DNA of 64,000 bases, from positions 63,533,766 through 63,597,765 of the forward strand of contig NC_134279.1 of assembly GCF_949628215.1 (NCBI RefSeq), given 5' to 3'. Source of the DNA: Phalacrocorax aristotelis. Lineage: Eukaryota > Chordata > Aves > Suliformes > Phalacrocoracidae. A program made the translations under genes and the position numbers. The notes below the pieces were generated by a model. That model saw nothing but the letters and a program-made list of their open reading frames with translations, was not told where the DNA came from and searched no databases. This document shows positions 10,011 to 22,610 of this stretch, piece after piece (position 1 is the stretch's first letter; each line of letters opens with the position of its first letter).

Positions 10011-13000
10011 ACTTACTGCAGTAGAGGAATTTGTCTTCTGTGGAAAATGTAATGAGTGTTTTAAGATAGTCTGTTGTACTTTTGTTCGCTGCCTGGAATA
10101 TATACAATTTATTACAAAGTCATGTCAGTGTGTGTTGCAAGTCTTCAGCAACCAGTAGATCACCTTGGATACGTTACTTAGTGTTCAAATCATAGCCTTC
10201 CTCTTCTTAATCATTAAGACACAGAACTATAAACTTCAGTGCAGAACAAGGATCTCTCCCTGGGTATCAATTCTAGGCACTTTTTATTCCTCAGATTAAG
10301 ACTTGATGACAAAGTGGATTTATCCTTTTTTCTATTTTTTTTATTTTATTGTGAAGGATTAGGAGGCTGATTGGTTTTCTTGTTTGTTACACTTTCAAAT
10401 AGAAGACTCAAGAGTGAAGAATAAACCAAGAGGACCTAGAAGCTCTTGTAAGGTTTTTTTTAAATTCTTTCTTGGTGGTTACGTAGGTGGAAGATAACCA
10501 GGTAGCCCAACTGTTAAAATAAGCACTGTAGTTTGGGTCTCTGATAAGAAGACAGCTAGAAGTGCTAGTAAGATAAACTACAAAATGGAACTGCTGAATG
10601 AACTGAGCAGAACAGGCAGAACCTTCATAAGTTTCTCATAGTTTCATCTCCACTGATAGTGCTTTTTTTCCCTTGTACGGACAAATGCTTTACATCATTG
10701 AAAGGAAGCACCAGGCACTGAATAAATATCTTCACCAACTATGGAATACAGTCTCCTCTGATAGATCTCAGGCAGTAGCAGAGGTCTAAAGAATGCTATA
10801 TTGAAATACTTGCCATTGTCCTGCATTAGTTCAAAAGATGTAAGTCAAAATGTAAAACTCGGCCCTAATTTCTAAACACAGTTTCTCTGTTTATATACAG
10901 GAATAGATTATTGCAGCAAATTATCTGAAAACATTGAGCACTAATGCTGCCTACTACCAGAATTGCTGTGCATATATGAAACGCAACTAAATGAACGGTT
11001 TTTACTGTGGAAACAAGTTCATAATAAGAACATGCACAAGAATTCAAAGCGACCACCTGAAAAGACTAAAACAGTGAGGTAGAAGAGCAAGCATAAGTAA
11101 AAAACAGCGTTGAAGGCTGGATACAGCACTGTTGAATAGCAGGCTACCCTGCTTTCACTAACCCCCAAAATACAACTTTGTATGCAAATCTCCTTAAAGG
11201 AAGAATGGCACTGAAATATTGTACCCAGCTTTAGGGAGCACAAACAAACCCAGATGACTTGGTTTCAGATGAAGATCTGTGCACTAAAAGCAAAAAAACC
11301 CACCACAAATGCAGTTAGGTTTTCTGTTTTGCATCACTGTTTAGAGCTCAGTAAAGAAATCTTTCCAATGCACAACAAATTTGCTAAATCAAAAAAGGGA
11401 CAGAGGTACTATGTAAAAAAAATTGTATTATTTTGTTAATTAACAGGATACAGGACTAAATCTTATAGCCTGTATTTCAACATGTTCCCAGAAACACCAG
11501 GAAGCAAAATCAAAAAACAGTCACAAAGGTCAGTGCTAAAGGGCTGAAGAAAGGTTGGCATTATTTGTATTCATTGCAAAAAAAGAAAGTGAAGAGGCAA
11601 GATATGAAGCTGGTAAAACAGTTTAGCAGAAATGTAGAGATTTGCCCCAGATGAGGCGATCAATCATCAGTGTGAGTAAGCAGTCATACGGCAGTGTAAT
11701 TGGAGGAATAAGTAGTGTCAGAAGAATAATTGCGATACATTAGTCAGCTAAGGTGTGGAATGTGTTAAAGCCAGATTTTCCCTGACCCAGCTCCAGGAGT
11801 CCACATGCCTGAGCTGAAGATCATCAATAGCTTGCGATAGCGCATCCTCCTCAGTGGGATGCCTCCTTACCCTCCCAAGTGACTTCTGTCATTGATCACT
11901 TTTGATCTTCATAGGAAGGACATCTGTGGCCCACATTGCTACCCACTGTTTACTAAAAGGGCATATTTTCTGCAGCAGATGGGATAAAAGGTGCTCCCAG
12001 ATTTAAAAAATACATGGATACACACTAGTATCCAGTGTGGATAAAAATTTCCTGGTCATTGTCTGAAACTGCATTCAGGCTTGCACTCATAGAGAGTAAA
12101 GCAAGGTAAATTTCTGCTGAACAGAGTGCATAGGATCAACCTAAAATACAGCATTAAAACACCCCACTGGAGTTGTTCAACAGCAGAAAGACCCACTCTC
12201 ATTTAGGAGGCTTTTCATTTGGGTAAAATTAGATTAATAATAAAGGCAGCATAATAAAGATTTAGATCAAAGAGGTGACACATAAACCTGTCCCCCCACA
12301 TATCCCCCTGACATACAGGGGAATAATAGCAGGAGTTGACACTGATTTTTGAAGGAAGCTACTTTCAAAACCCAGTGAATTTTTTTCCGCAAATGTAACT
12401 GTGAAAGTTTGCAGTAAGAATATGCATGGGGCAAAGAGTTAAAATAGCCTATATGGTGGGTTTTGTAAGGAATTTGGAGGAGAAAATGTATCTATGCCTA
12501 TTGACTTTATAATGAAATATTCACTCAGAAAAAACGCTTTGCTTTGGCATCATTATGCAGTGGTTTGGGACACCAAAACCCCAAATATCCATAGCCATGC
12601 AACAGTTTCAACTTTCAGTGAGCTTTAACTGTGACATGAGTTAATATGCTTTTTTATAAAATTCAAAATATTTAAAAAATATATATCCTTATACAGTAAG
12701 GTGATACTAGCTTGCATAACTTGATCCAAGAGGCACAAGTCGTGGAAGACCTAACCATTTATTTACTCCTTAGAACTGGAAATAATAGCCCTGTTGAAGG
12801 CACTGAATACAGCTCAGTTGCATGGCCTAAGGGATGAACGCTCAGGGCTTAAGGTGCTATGTGCAAATTCACAGTTTTGGTTAAGTTGGCTTAAAGGAGG
12901 AGAAAACGCACACAGATAGGAAGGGAAACAGTTCTGTAACTATGCACTACTGAGGATACACTGAAGAAGGAACAGAGGAAAAGAAGTTGTTATTGTGTCA

Positions 13001-16000
13001 CTAACTAAATCAGCCACCATGTAATGAACAGGATGATGGGAAAAGTGTAAGCGAGAAAATAAACTCTGTGTTGTCTCTCGTTCCCTCATACTATTCAGGC
13101 AAATGAAATTCACTGCCTTCTTGATAAGTAAGCTGGATTTCATCAAAGAAATATCAATTTGTACAGCCAGTTTCTTCTCAAACAGCATTAAATCTGGAAG
13201 GCCGTGGATATCTAGTAACATGTCAGACCAGAAGAACAGAAGTTTTCTATCATTTCAGGTTGCATAATATTGTATATGACCTACCACCTACTTCTTAAAA
13301 CAGAAAATCAAAATTTATTTATCAATTTATATAATAATCTGATGTTTTAGAATTTATTTTAATATTTCCCACAGAACCCAATTTTAAATTTCCAGCCTTC
13401 TCTTTATAAGGTCTTGTGAAAAAGATATTCCACTGTGAAATGACTCAGTTTAACAGCTAATGAAATAAATAGTGCTTTACTTTTCATTTTGCCAGAGCAT
13501 TCCCATTTGACTTCTAATAACAACTTTTATGAGCAGTCATTAAGAATTAAGTGAAGACTTTGGGGAGGTCTGTGTTTACAAAGTATAAAATTGCAGCTGA
13601 CACTTCTGGCTTTCTAACTGAAATGTAAATGAAATTTAAAGAGGTAAGATCACTGTAAGATTATGGTTTGAGCAAAATTATACTTCCAGTACTGCTGGGT
13701 TTAAAACCAGAGTGAGTGAGAGTAGAATCTGGGAGCATTTCACTAGCATATCACTTAAAATATTTAAAAAGCCCTTTACTGCTCCAGCAACTTAAATAAG
13801 CAAAGCTTGTAAAGATATAGTCACTGACCTTTTGTCGTGGTCTCATAAGAAATACCTTTCCTACTTCAATTTATTAATTTTCCCCACATTGCAGGATTGC
13901 AAAATGAATGCTTTAGAATAAAAGGAGAACACTGGGAAGAAATAAAATATCTGGGAAGTGACATGATTGCCACAATTCATATGATCTGTGACTGTTTTGC
14001 ACTGCCTTGTCTGTACAAAGCACGCTTAACACCAGTGCAGTTGATTACAGAAAGGGCCAAACCAGTATGCACGAAATTGCAAATGTAAAATAGGGGCTTC
14101 AGGCACACAAAAAAATTACTTAAAAAATCATCCACATTAGTTGCAAATTTTCAAATGTTTGCTAAAGCAAAATCGATAGTGTGTCATGTAACTTTTCTGT
14201 ATACAAGGATTATGTTCAAAACATCCAACTTCTGATAAGTTTGTCTGGATATTTGGGGTTACCTTAGCACCTTAACTGAGCCTTGCTCCATCAAAAAGTG
14301 AGCATAGAGAATTCAGAGCAGAATTTGTCCTTGGACTTTTGTTTCTCCCTTCTTTTGAGAGTTGAGTCTTCTCCTTGGCAGCTTTAACACAGTTTTGTAA
14401 TGTAAGCAAAGACTAAACAATGAAAATTAATTTAAAACTTACATGCTTTCAGTCACATTAACTCCCTGCACAATGTAATATTGTATAAACACGAGCAAAT
14501 AGTACAAACTAACTATGGCAATTGTTCCTCCGAGTGTGTTTTCTTAAGGATTATATAGACAAAGGCATGGCAAGTAAGGCCAATAATACTATCTTTTAAC
14601 TGCCCATTTGTGGTGAAACTCTGGAAATTATTCTTTTTTGTGTTTCAGTGTTTGAATAGTATTTTGAAATGACGCCGTATGGAAATACTATCACATACTT
14701 CCCGGACATCTTAGCACAATAGTTGAAATAAATCAGAGTATTTGTTATCACTGTGGGCTTGACCAGCCTCTCTCAGTTTCTCAGAAACATATAGCCTATC
14801 AAAGAAGTTCAAAATGCAAAGATAATTTGGCTAATTTACAAATAAAGATAAACATTCCAGAAATGAAGACCTAGGACAGAACTTCAGCTGAGGTAAATTG
14901 TCTTCACTCCTGAAGATCTCCCTGTACCTCATCTTACTTGGTTCAATAATTAGTCCAAACTGTCAGCTAGCAGAGTTCCAGTTAACAAAAAAAAAACTGG
15001 CCTGGAGATTGTCACAGGAAAAGAAGAGTCAAACAATAAAATACTTAATTGTGTGCAGCGAAATACGTAGCCATGCCTAACTTAAAGTCTTACTTTCATT
15101 CTAGGAGCCCCAGAACTTGAAGCGGACAACCCATCATCTATCTGTCTGAGTGCCCTTCCACACAAAATCATGATGATGGAAAACCAGCAATATTCTAGAC
15201 ATCACGTAATATTTTGCTTTTCTTTTTATTAGATCAAAATCTTTCCTGGGTTAATTGCTTTCAAGGAGAGAGTATTGTTTCTTTGTGGGGATTGCTGGTA
15301 GGGGCTTATAGACTACAGTAGCTGTCTATGTTGTAACCAGCAGTAATGGTAGAAAGGTCTTCTAAAGGAGAAAAGTTTTGCAATATCTCCTAAAATCTTT
15401 AGATTCTTCTGAATTCTTTGGCTAGCTGTTTCATAACCAGACACCCTACTGCAAATACTTTATTTTCTGTTCTACTTTTTTATTATTATTATTCTTCACC
15501 CTGACTTCATGGTCTGAATTTTCTCCAATAACCAAAATTCATGCTCAGAATTCCTACTCAAAATTCAGTTGTTGATAAGAGACTTAGCCAGTTAGTTACT
15601 TTGAAAAAAGTGAAGTTATGTGCTCCTCTTTAGCTACTGAGTAATAGAGAATCCATCAAAATATAAGCAAATTGTATGTTTGATCTCTTGTGCAGACTTG
15701 TGCAGATTTATGTCAAATCAGAGGACTGTTGTTCACAGAAAGTTTATGATTCCTATAAAAAATGAAGCTTTCAAGAGCTACTCTTGTTGATTAAGTGAAT
15801 TTTTCTTATGTAAGTGTAATTTTCAGTAGTTTTCTAATAGAGACAATACTTCCTTTGCTACCCGTAGCTTAGGTTCCTTTAAGCCAGTGATTATTTGATT
15901 CTCAGGAACTCAGATGTCAATGAACAAATTTCGATAGTTATTACCTTAAAGGTATTTATTTTCTGTTACAGAAACTGATACTCCTCCAAAAATGTAGATG

Positions 16001-19000
16001 TCAGATCAGATGTCATGAAACACAAAGTGACTTCCCTCCCTACACGGTAAGACACATAAACTTTGGAAACTTAAATCAAAGCCCTGTCTTCAGATGTGCT
16101 GGTACCAAATCACTCAATGATACATCCGCTGGCTTTCTCTATTTCTTCCCTACTAACTACACAGCCAGTCCCTTACTGACTTAGTTGGTGTTGTGAAACT
16201 AACATCTCTTTACCTAATTCTGCGGAAATATGGAAATCTATGTGATCTTAATGTTATGAGTATAGCATGGCTTCTTTTGAGAGCAGAGCTGTCTGACAAA
16301 TATAGGACCGGACCAAGTCTGAAGTGACTGCCTGCCTTTTCCAGTTGCTTCCACCACTCATTGAGTGGCCTGTGCCAAATATTTCACTTTCCTGTGCTTT
16401 TTTTTTTTTTCATCTTTAAATTGAAACTCATACCAACTGCAGTTAACAGAACTAGCTTCTTTCGTGTACTTCTGTGCGGTGTACTAATGAAAATCTCTAG
16501 TGGTAAAATATTAGGGTCTCTGTTATGTGCTTAACTGGAATCTTAAAGAGACAGGACTGCAGTTCTCGATTGTTACAGGTAGGGGTTTATTTAGCAGTCT
16601 GTTCTGGTGTTGAGCTTTATTAAGCAGTTGACTAGTGTCAAGAACAGTTATACCATTTTGTTGCTGACATTATAACCTATGGGGGCTGTTTCTGGTGGCA
16701 GCCCCTGATCTTTTATCTGTTTGTTAAAACTGTGTCATGACCGTACGTCAGAAAACAGTCTCAGGTGACTGGTACCTTAGAACACGTGACAGATTTTGTC
16801 TTTGACTGGTGCTGGTCTAGTATGCAAAAATATGCTCAAAGGAGCCCGTTAATGGTATCAACACCTGATGGTGTTGAGATAATAAAGAAGAAGTGACATC
16901 CTGGGCTATGTGTTCATGCTGGTAAGTTGGCATGTGGTTCTAGCACCCACAACATAAGGGTGTGCAGGGCTATTTTCTTGCATCTCTAGCTTGAATCCTG
17001 AACTGTTTTTTCTGGCAAACAAATATATTCACAAAGTGAGGAAAAAAATAGGACTGTACAACCCAGTGTATAGTCTACAAAATAAACAAGCACCTTTGAA
17101 AAATATCTACGTTCCTCTTTCATATGTTTCTATTCATTTCTCATAAGCACTTATGCATCAGTTATGATAAGCCATGAAAAGAAAAACGGTCGGCTTCAGT
17201 TGTCAAGAGAGCATTATTAAAACTTCTGCCCTCAGTTTTAACAATTAGTTAGAGGGCTAGGTTTCTGGAGAGAGGAGATGCAGCTGAGCCTAGTGATAGG
17301 CCAACATTAGCTAAGAAGTGCCAACGTGAGTTGCAACATGCATGATAAACCATGCGGGAGGAATGAGTGGATAATGATTCATCCCAGACCTCACTAATAG
17401 TGTCTTACTGGCTGTCACAGGGTGTAGGATTTTTATGTGATCTTATGTTACACTGGACAGACCATTTACACATATTTCTTCAAAGCAGTTTTCCCTAAAC
17501 TTTATACAGCACTTGTGTAGCAATCTCTGGAGCGAAACCAAATTTCATTCTTTCACCCAGAAAGCTCACAGAAACTTCAACATGATTATGACATTGGACC
17601 TGAAGATTTACAGAAACAGTATGCTTTATTTGTCCTGTTTATCAGTGAGCCTTGAATGTTGTACAAAAGTCACAGCCATCACCTGGGAGGCCTCATTTCT
17701 TCTCTTCTGAGGAAGATGGTATGACAGGCTGACCAGATGCCCATGAAGGCATCAAGGCCAGCTGTAATGTGTCTCATGGGTAGGTCAGGTGGGTGATACT
17801 GCAAACATCCAAGAAGCTCAAATACTGTGAATTAGCACTTCAAGAGAAAGAAAAGTGGTCACCCCCAAAATAATTTTAAAGATAGCTTGAGATATGATCA
17901 GATGGAGTGCCATCTATCAAGAACTGTGGATTCTTCCAGGCATTTATTAAGCTACGTGCCACAGCACTGTCATATGTGACCACTGGAGATGCACTGCAGG
18001 GGCAGCAAGAGCACCTCATTTGCCTTTGATCCCCTCTGCAGCTGGCAGACATTATTTCAGAAATTGTTAACAGCACAACAAGGTGCTTTGAAGTAAATTT
18101 AATCTTTATGTTATTGAGTTCAGATGAGTATGTCATAAACTGGTCCTAACTGCAGTTGCTGTGAGACACTGGTAGGACTCAAGCTCAGATCACCTTGAAA
18201 AAGCTTAAGATAAATGTGTCCCTGAGAATTTTGTATGTTCTCTGAAAGTGTGGCCTAATTCAGGTCTCCCTGTAGTCTGTATCTGTGTGAGTAACTCCAC
18301 TGAATCAGTGGCCTAATGCCAGCATAACCCTGGCAAGTGAGAACAGAAGTAGACCATGACTTTCCATATATGTTTCTTCTAATTAAGTTATTTTGCTTAA
18401 TTTGCCAGGCCAAAAAAGACCTGGCAACAAAACCAAAGTTATTTGTAGGTTTGACACAAGATAAAGATAAGCTTTTCCAAATTAATCATTTTACCAGTGG
18501 AGTTTCTATTTAAATTTAAGTGAAGATCTTTGTCAAATTAATGAAAAAACAGAACAGATGCTTATTCTTCAGGAAAAAGTATAAGACAACTGTAAATTGA
18601 TGTGGTGGGTTTTGGATGAGAAAAGCTTTGTACACATAGTAAGAAATGTCAGAGCACAGCAACTGTTTTGGCTGCAAAGCCAGCGTGTTCAGTATTGGAC
18701 ATTACAGGGGAAAAAAGGATTAAGACTAAAATTTAAAAAAAAAAAAAAGGCAAATTCTTTTGTTATCGTGGATTAGCAGGCCTTCTCTTCTTCAAATACA
18801 GGGAAAAATATTTTTGTATCCTTTTCTCTAAGCTATCTACACAGGTACACTATGGTACCTATATTATTTCTTAATTAACAAAACAAATTTTATTAATAAA
18901 ATAGTGTTGGTAATAAAGCAGCCAGCTCAAAGGAAGTTCTTGCCTAAAACTTCCAACATCCCAAATAATGCATGATTTATTTCAAGTGGGACATTCAGGT

Positions 19001-19379
19001 TTTTGTTTCTCCTAAATAATAAAATTACAACTGTGATTAGCAAACATTTCATTAAAACAGCTTCCTTTTTTTCCTCTCTCTTAAAGTTTGCAGGGAGACA
19101 AAGAGATGATACTGATCTGTATGAGAGAGTGATCCACCACGCAGTTAGCTAAATGTAGTGGAGAGACAAATGTTGTTAAAAAGGCAACTCAGAACTCTCC
19201 AAACATTAAGATTATTGGCTGTATTTTTGAGTAAATCTGTGCAAAAAAAATGCCTAGAAAACCAAAACTCTTTCATCTTAATATATTTCATGCAGAAATC
19301 CACTCCAAAAGGGGAGTCAAGAGTTCATAGCAAATTCTTGCCATTTAGTCTGGCAATTTAACCAGCAGATGCTGAATCC
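10011..19379. other. Intergenic, no feature recognised
   Basis: AT-rich sequence with many short chance reading frames (all under about 95 codons) and short homopolymer runs (T at about 16398-16410, A at about 18735-18748). No exon, RNA gene or clear repeat family was recognised on either strand. Confidence 0.5.
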
Positions 19380-19720
19380 AGCTCAGCCCAGGACCAGATG
19401 GTATTCATCCAGAACTTCTAAAGGAAATAGTAAAATTATTAAACATGATGGGTAATCTCTTGCTTAGAACTGTGTTGTTGCCAGAAAAAAAAACCAAACA
19501 AACCTGTGCAAATGCAATGTCAATGTTTAAAAGGGGCTCCAAGGGACCTAAACCTTTGGAATTACAAGCCAGTCTGTAAGCCTGGCAGTCACAGGAGGAA
19601 GACTGGTGGGTATGGTAATAACAGATAAAAATCTCTGGATACATGGTCTGCACAAATTTTGTAGAGGAAATCATACCTTGCAGATTTAATGATCTGAGCT
19701 TGTGAACAAGATGATCCAGT
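19380..19720 (+). mobile_element. Ancient CR1-clade LINE, reverse transcriptase N-terminal piece
   Basis: One frame starting near 19402 reads the conserved block PGPDGIHPELLKEI, the usual start of the CR1 reverse transcriptase domain. It is followed after about 100 bp by an FKRGSK-like block and, in another frame, NYKPV, in the order seen in intact elements. Many stops and frameshifts indicate great age. Similarity is by eye only. Confidence 0.6.
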
Positions 19721-20915
19721 TTGTTTTAAACTGTAACTACACAGTTGTTGGGCTTTGCATGAGATAGCATTCCGTCACTCATTCTGCATTTGGTTGAAAT
19801 CACTACCCTCTGGAGTGAATCATGGCTCAGTACTTATTCCTCAACCCCTCGTGTCTGTGCTCTACCCTCTGCCTCCCTCCACTATGCTCTCCACTCATTT
19901 GCTGCCTGCACAGTATGTGACTAAGCCAAGGGGCACCACAAAGCAGGCTGCATCTGAGGCAGTTTGGTGCGCTTTGCGTTCCTGCTGACTACATGAAGGA
20001 AGCCTCCAGCCACGGCTGCTGGCATCACTGGCTTCAGCCCTCTAGGACGTGTTTAGGAAGCATGCCTTGACACTGTAGTGGGCCCATCCCTTGGGATGGG
20101 GCTGGGTGAGGGGCTCCTACCGTCCTAGGGAAGCTGGTCCTTCACACCTTCCCACATACAGCTGAGACTAATGTGATAAACATGCAGTGGCTTTATAGTG
20201 TTTGTTGTGCTGACCTTGAAAGCAATGAAGTTAGTGGGACCATGCAGTGGTATGTACCACCGATGACCACCTGTGTCCAGGACTTCCAGAGGTGAAGAAC
20301 ATTATTCAAGTCCTCCACAACAGCCCACTGCTCTCTGCCAGTTCAGCCTTTTCCATGTGGCATGGTCATGGCGGGTTTTTTTATGCACAGCCTGCCTCTG
20401 CCGCTGCCACCACCAGTGAGCTTGCATTGAGATGATATGAATGGCAAGGGATGAAGCCATGTGCTCACATGTAATTCAGGACAATAAGCCTGACAAATGT
20501 AATTTGAATTTGCACATCCATAAAAAGCGAGCTGCAATGCAAACATGGCTCTGGGCTACTTCGCAAAAGTGGAATGAAAAGGTCTGATTTCCTTCTCTTC
20601 CCAGGAAAAAAACCCCAACAGGCCTTCTCTCCTTCAGCTGGCAATTACTTGGAAGCCAAGTTCCTGGCATCGATGAGCATCATGTGGACTCAGAGCCAGT
20701 AAGCCATGAGTAACTGGTGATTCAGTGGTGGCCATGCTGCTAAAGATCTTAATAACTCCACAGAATACACGCTGAGTTTTTCAATGCCTTGGATGCATGC
20801 TTCAGGCTTTGTATTTTGTTTCTTTAACTTAAAATATTATTCACTCATGCTATGGGCACAACCCACATCATTGGGCTGCTGTATCACTTCTTGGTTTGTT
20901 TCTTTGTTGCTTCGC
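19721..20915. other. About 1.2 kb separating two pieces of the old LINE
   Basis: This stretch is less AT-rich than its flanks and shows no LINE similarity. In an intact CR1 the blocks on either side lie about 0.6 kb apart; here they are about 1.9 kb apart. A later insertion of unknown type, or two separate LINE fragments, would explain this. No terminal repeats were identified. Confidence 0.35.
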
Positions 20916-21620
20916 TAGGAGGAGCTTCCCAAGGCCTGGGATGATTTGACACACGGCAACCAAAGTTCACAAACAGTCCTGGAAGACTTATCTGGGCTGA
21001 GGGAGCAAAGCTGCCATGGATCTGCATGCCAGAAAGAACTAGGAAAATCATGGAAGGGGGAGTTCAGGGGCAATGTAACATCATGGACAGGTAGGAGACT
21101 GTTGGTCTGGAGGGAAACAGGGAACAGCATGATTAAAAGATTGGAAATAAAAAACAGGAATGAAAAGTAGGAGTAAAAGGCGATTATGAATGGAGGCCCA
21201 GAGGAAGCTTTGCTACAGCTGTTCATCACTTTCATAAATGCTCCAGAGAACAGGAAGAGGGGTGAGGTAATAGAGTTTTCTGCTGATACTCATTCAAGGA
21301 GAGGAGAAGCAAAAACTGACTTTGAAGAACTGCAGAAAGTTCTTTCTGATAAATGGGAGAATAAAAATCACTGCAAAGTAGAAAACAATTATAACTTTTC
21401 ATGAACAGTGTAGGGCTCTAAACTAGGTATTACTATGCAGGAAAGAGACTACTGAACTTATGGCAGGCTCTTCCGTGAAAACATCAGCTCAATTTTCAAT
21501 AGTCATAAAAAAGGCAAATAGGATTAGAGGAATTATTAGGAAAGGAACAGAGGAAAAAAACAACACCAAAACTCAATATGCCATCATTTAAATGCTTGAT
21601 TTGTCTTTATGTGATAGCAT
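20916..21620 (+). mobile_element. Ancient CR1-clade LINE, reverse transcriptase C-terminal piece
   Basis: The frame 21186-21404 contains LFITFINAPE followed by EVIEFSADTH, resembling the LFNIFINDL and KFADDTK blocks of CR1 reverse transcriptase, then a DFEELQK..SDKW stretch in the expected order. Downstream, about 21500-21540, a KKANR-like and IIRKGTE-like block fits the next conserved region. It is probably the same element as 19380-19720. Confidence 0.5.
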
Positions 21621-22079
21621 CTGTGAAAGACTTTTTAGAATAACTAGAAAAGTTTTTAGACCTGGGCCATAATGCTCATGGAGGGTATGCAACCACTTGT
21701 TTACAAGGAATGAATAACCAACCAGATGTTCTTCGGATATGACAGAATCATGTCAGGTACAGAGAAGCTGACTTCAGAGTAAGAATTCATTCTCTGTCAT
21801 GATACAGGATACAGTACAATAGCCCCGCTGCAATTTCTTTGATCGCAATGATCCCCCTAATCTTTTCTCCCCTCCTGATCACTCACTGCGTATGTCTCCC
21901 CCACACTTCCATTCACTCTGTTTCTTCTCTTCTTTTTAACCAGGTCCTGGAGACTTCATGGAAGACTCTACGCAATCCAGTTTAGCAGGTGTGGAAGCTC
22001 AGCAGATGATGAAAAGTGCACAGTTTCAGTCTGTATCTGACAACATAAATAAAAATTAATCTCTCTCTTTAGTGTAATG

Positions 22080-22150
22080 AAAGTATAGTTATATATATAC
22101 ACACACATAAACTATAGTATATATTTTAGTATAACTATAGTATAGTTGTT
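22080..22150. repeat. AT-rich imperfect inverted repeat
   Basis: Alternating TA/CA sequence in which AACTATAGTATA-type and TATAACTATAG-type blocks can pair. Low-complexity DNA with no assigned role. Confidence 0.6.
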
Positions 22151-22419
22151 CAGGGTACAGGAATAACCAAGCTATAACTCATCAGAGCACCAGCAATTAA
22201 TGCCTCACCCCAAAAGTGTAGTGGAATAACCAGTACAAAAACAGTAGATGAAAAATTAATTGAGAGATAATCCAACCCCAAATAGCAACACATCTATGGT
22301 AAAAAGTAATAGAAGAAATACTGGTAATACGAGCCATTCAACATAACTGAAACAGATTTCTCTAACGCAGATCTAATAGAAGGTGCCAGGGGTCCAGAAA
22401 GATCTCTTTCACATTAAGA

Positions 22420-22610
22420 ATAAGCCCAGAACAACAATTTGACATCTTGCTTACAGAAAGGCTGGAACTCCATTACAGGCTATTTAATTCAGTAAAGGAA
22501 TTGCTAAACACAATTACCCAGCCTGTGTTTTGCATCAGGTCAGACCATTAGAATAATTATAAATAATTATAATAGCTTCTTTTGATACAGAAAGGTCTCT
22601 CAAAGCTCAA
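22420..22610 (+). mobile_element. Possible 3' end of the ancient CR1
   Basis: The segment near 22525-22550 reads GCCTGTGTTTTGCATCAGG then TCAGACCA, resembling the conserved 3' untranslated end of old amniote CR1 elements. It has the right orientation and a plausible distance from the reverse transcriptase pieces upstream. Short and diverged. Confidence 0.4.

Noticed and set aside
6351-20156. Three TGTGGGAA-type RBPJ binding motifs (6351-6358, 13366-13373, 20149-20156)
   Set aside because: About four occurrences are expected by chance for this degenerate 8-mer on two strands of 64 kb; no clustering or pairing was seen.
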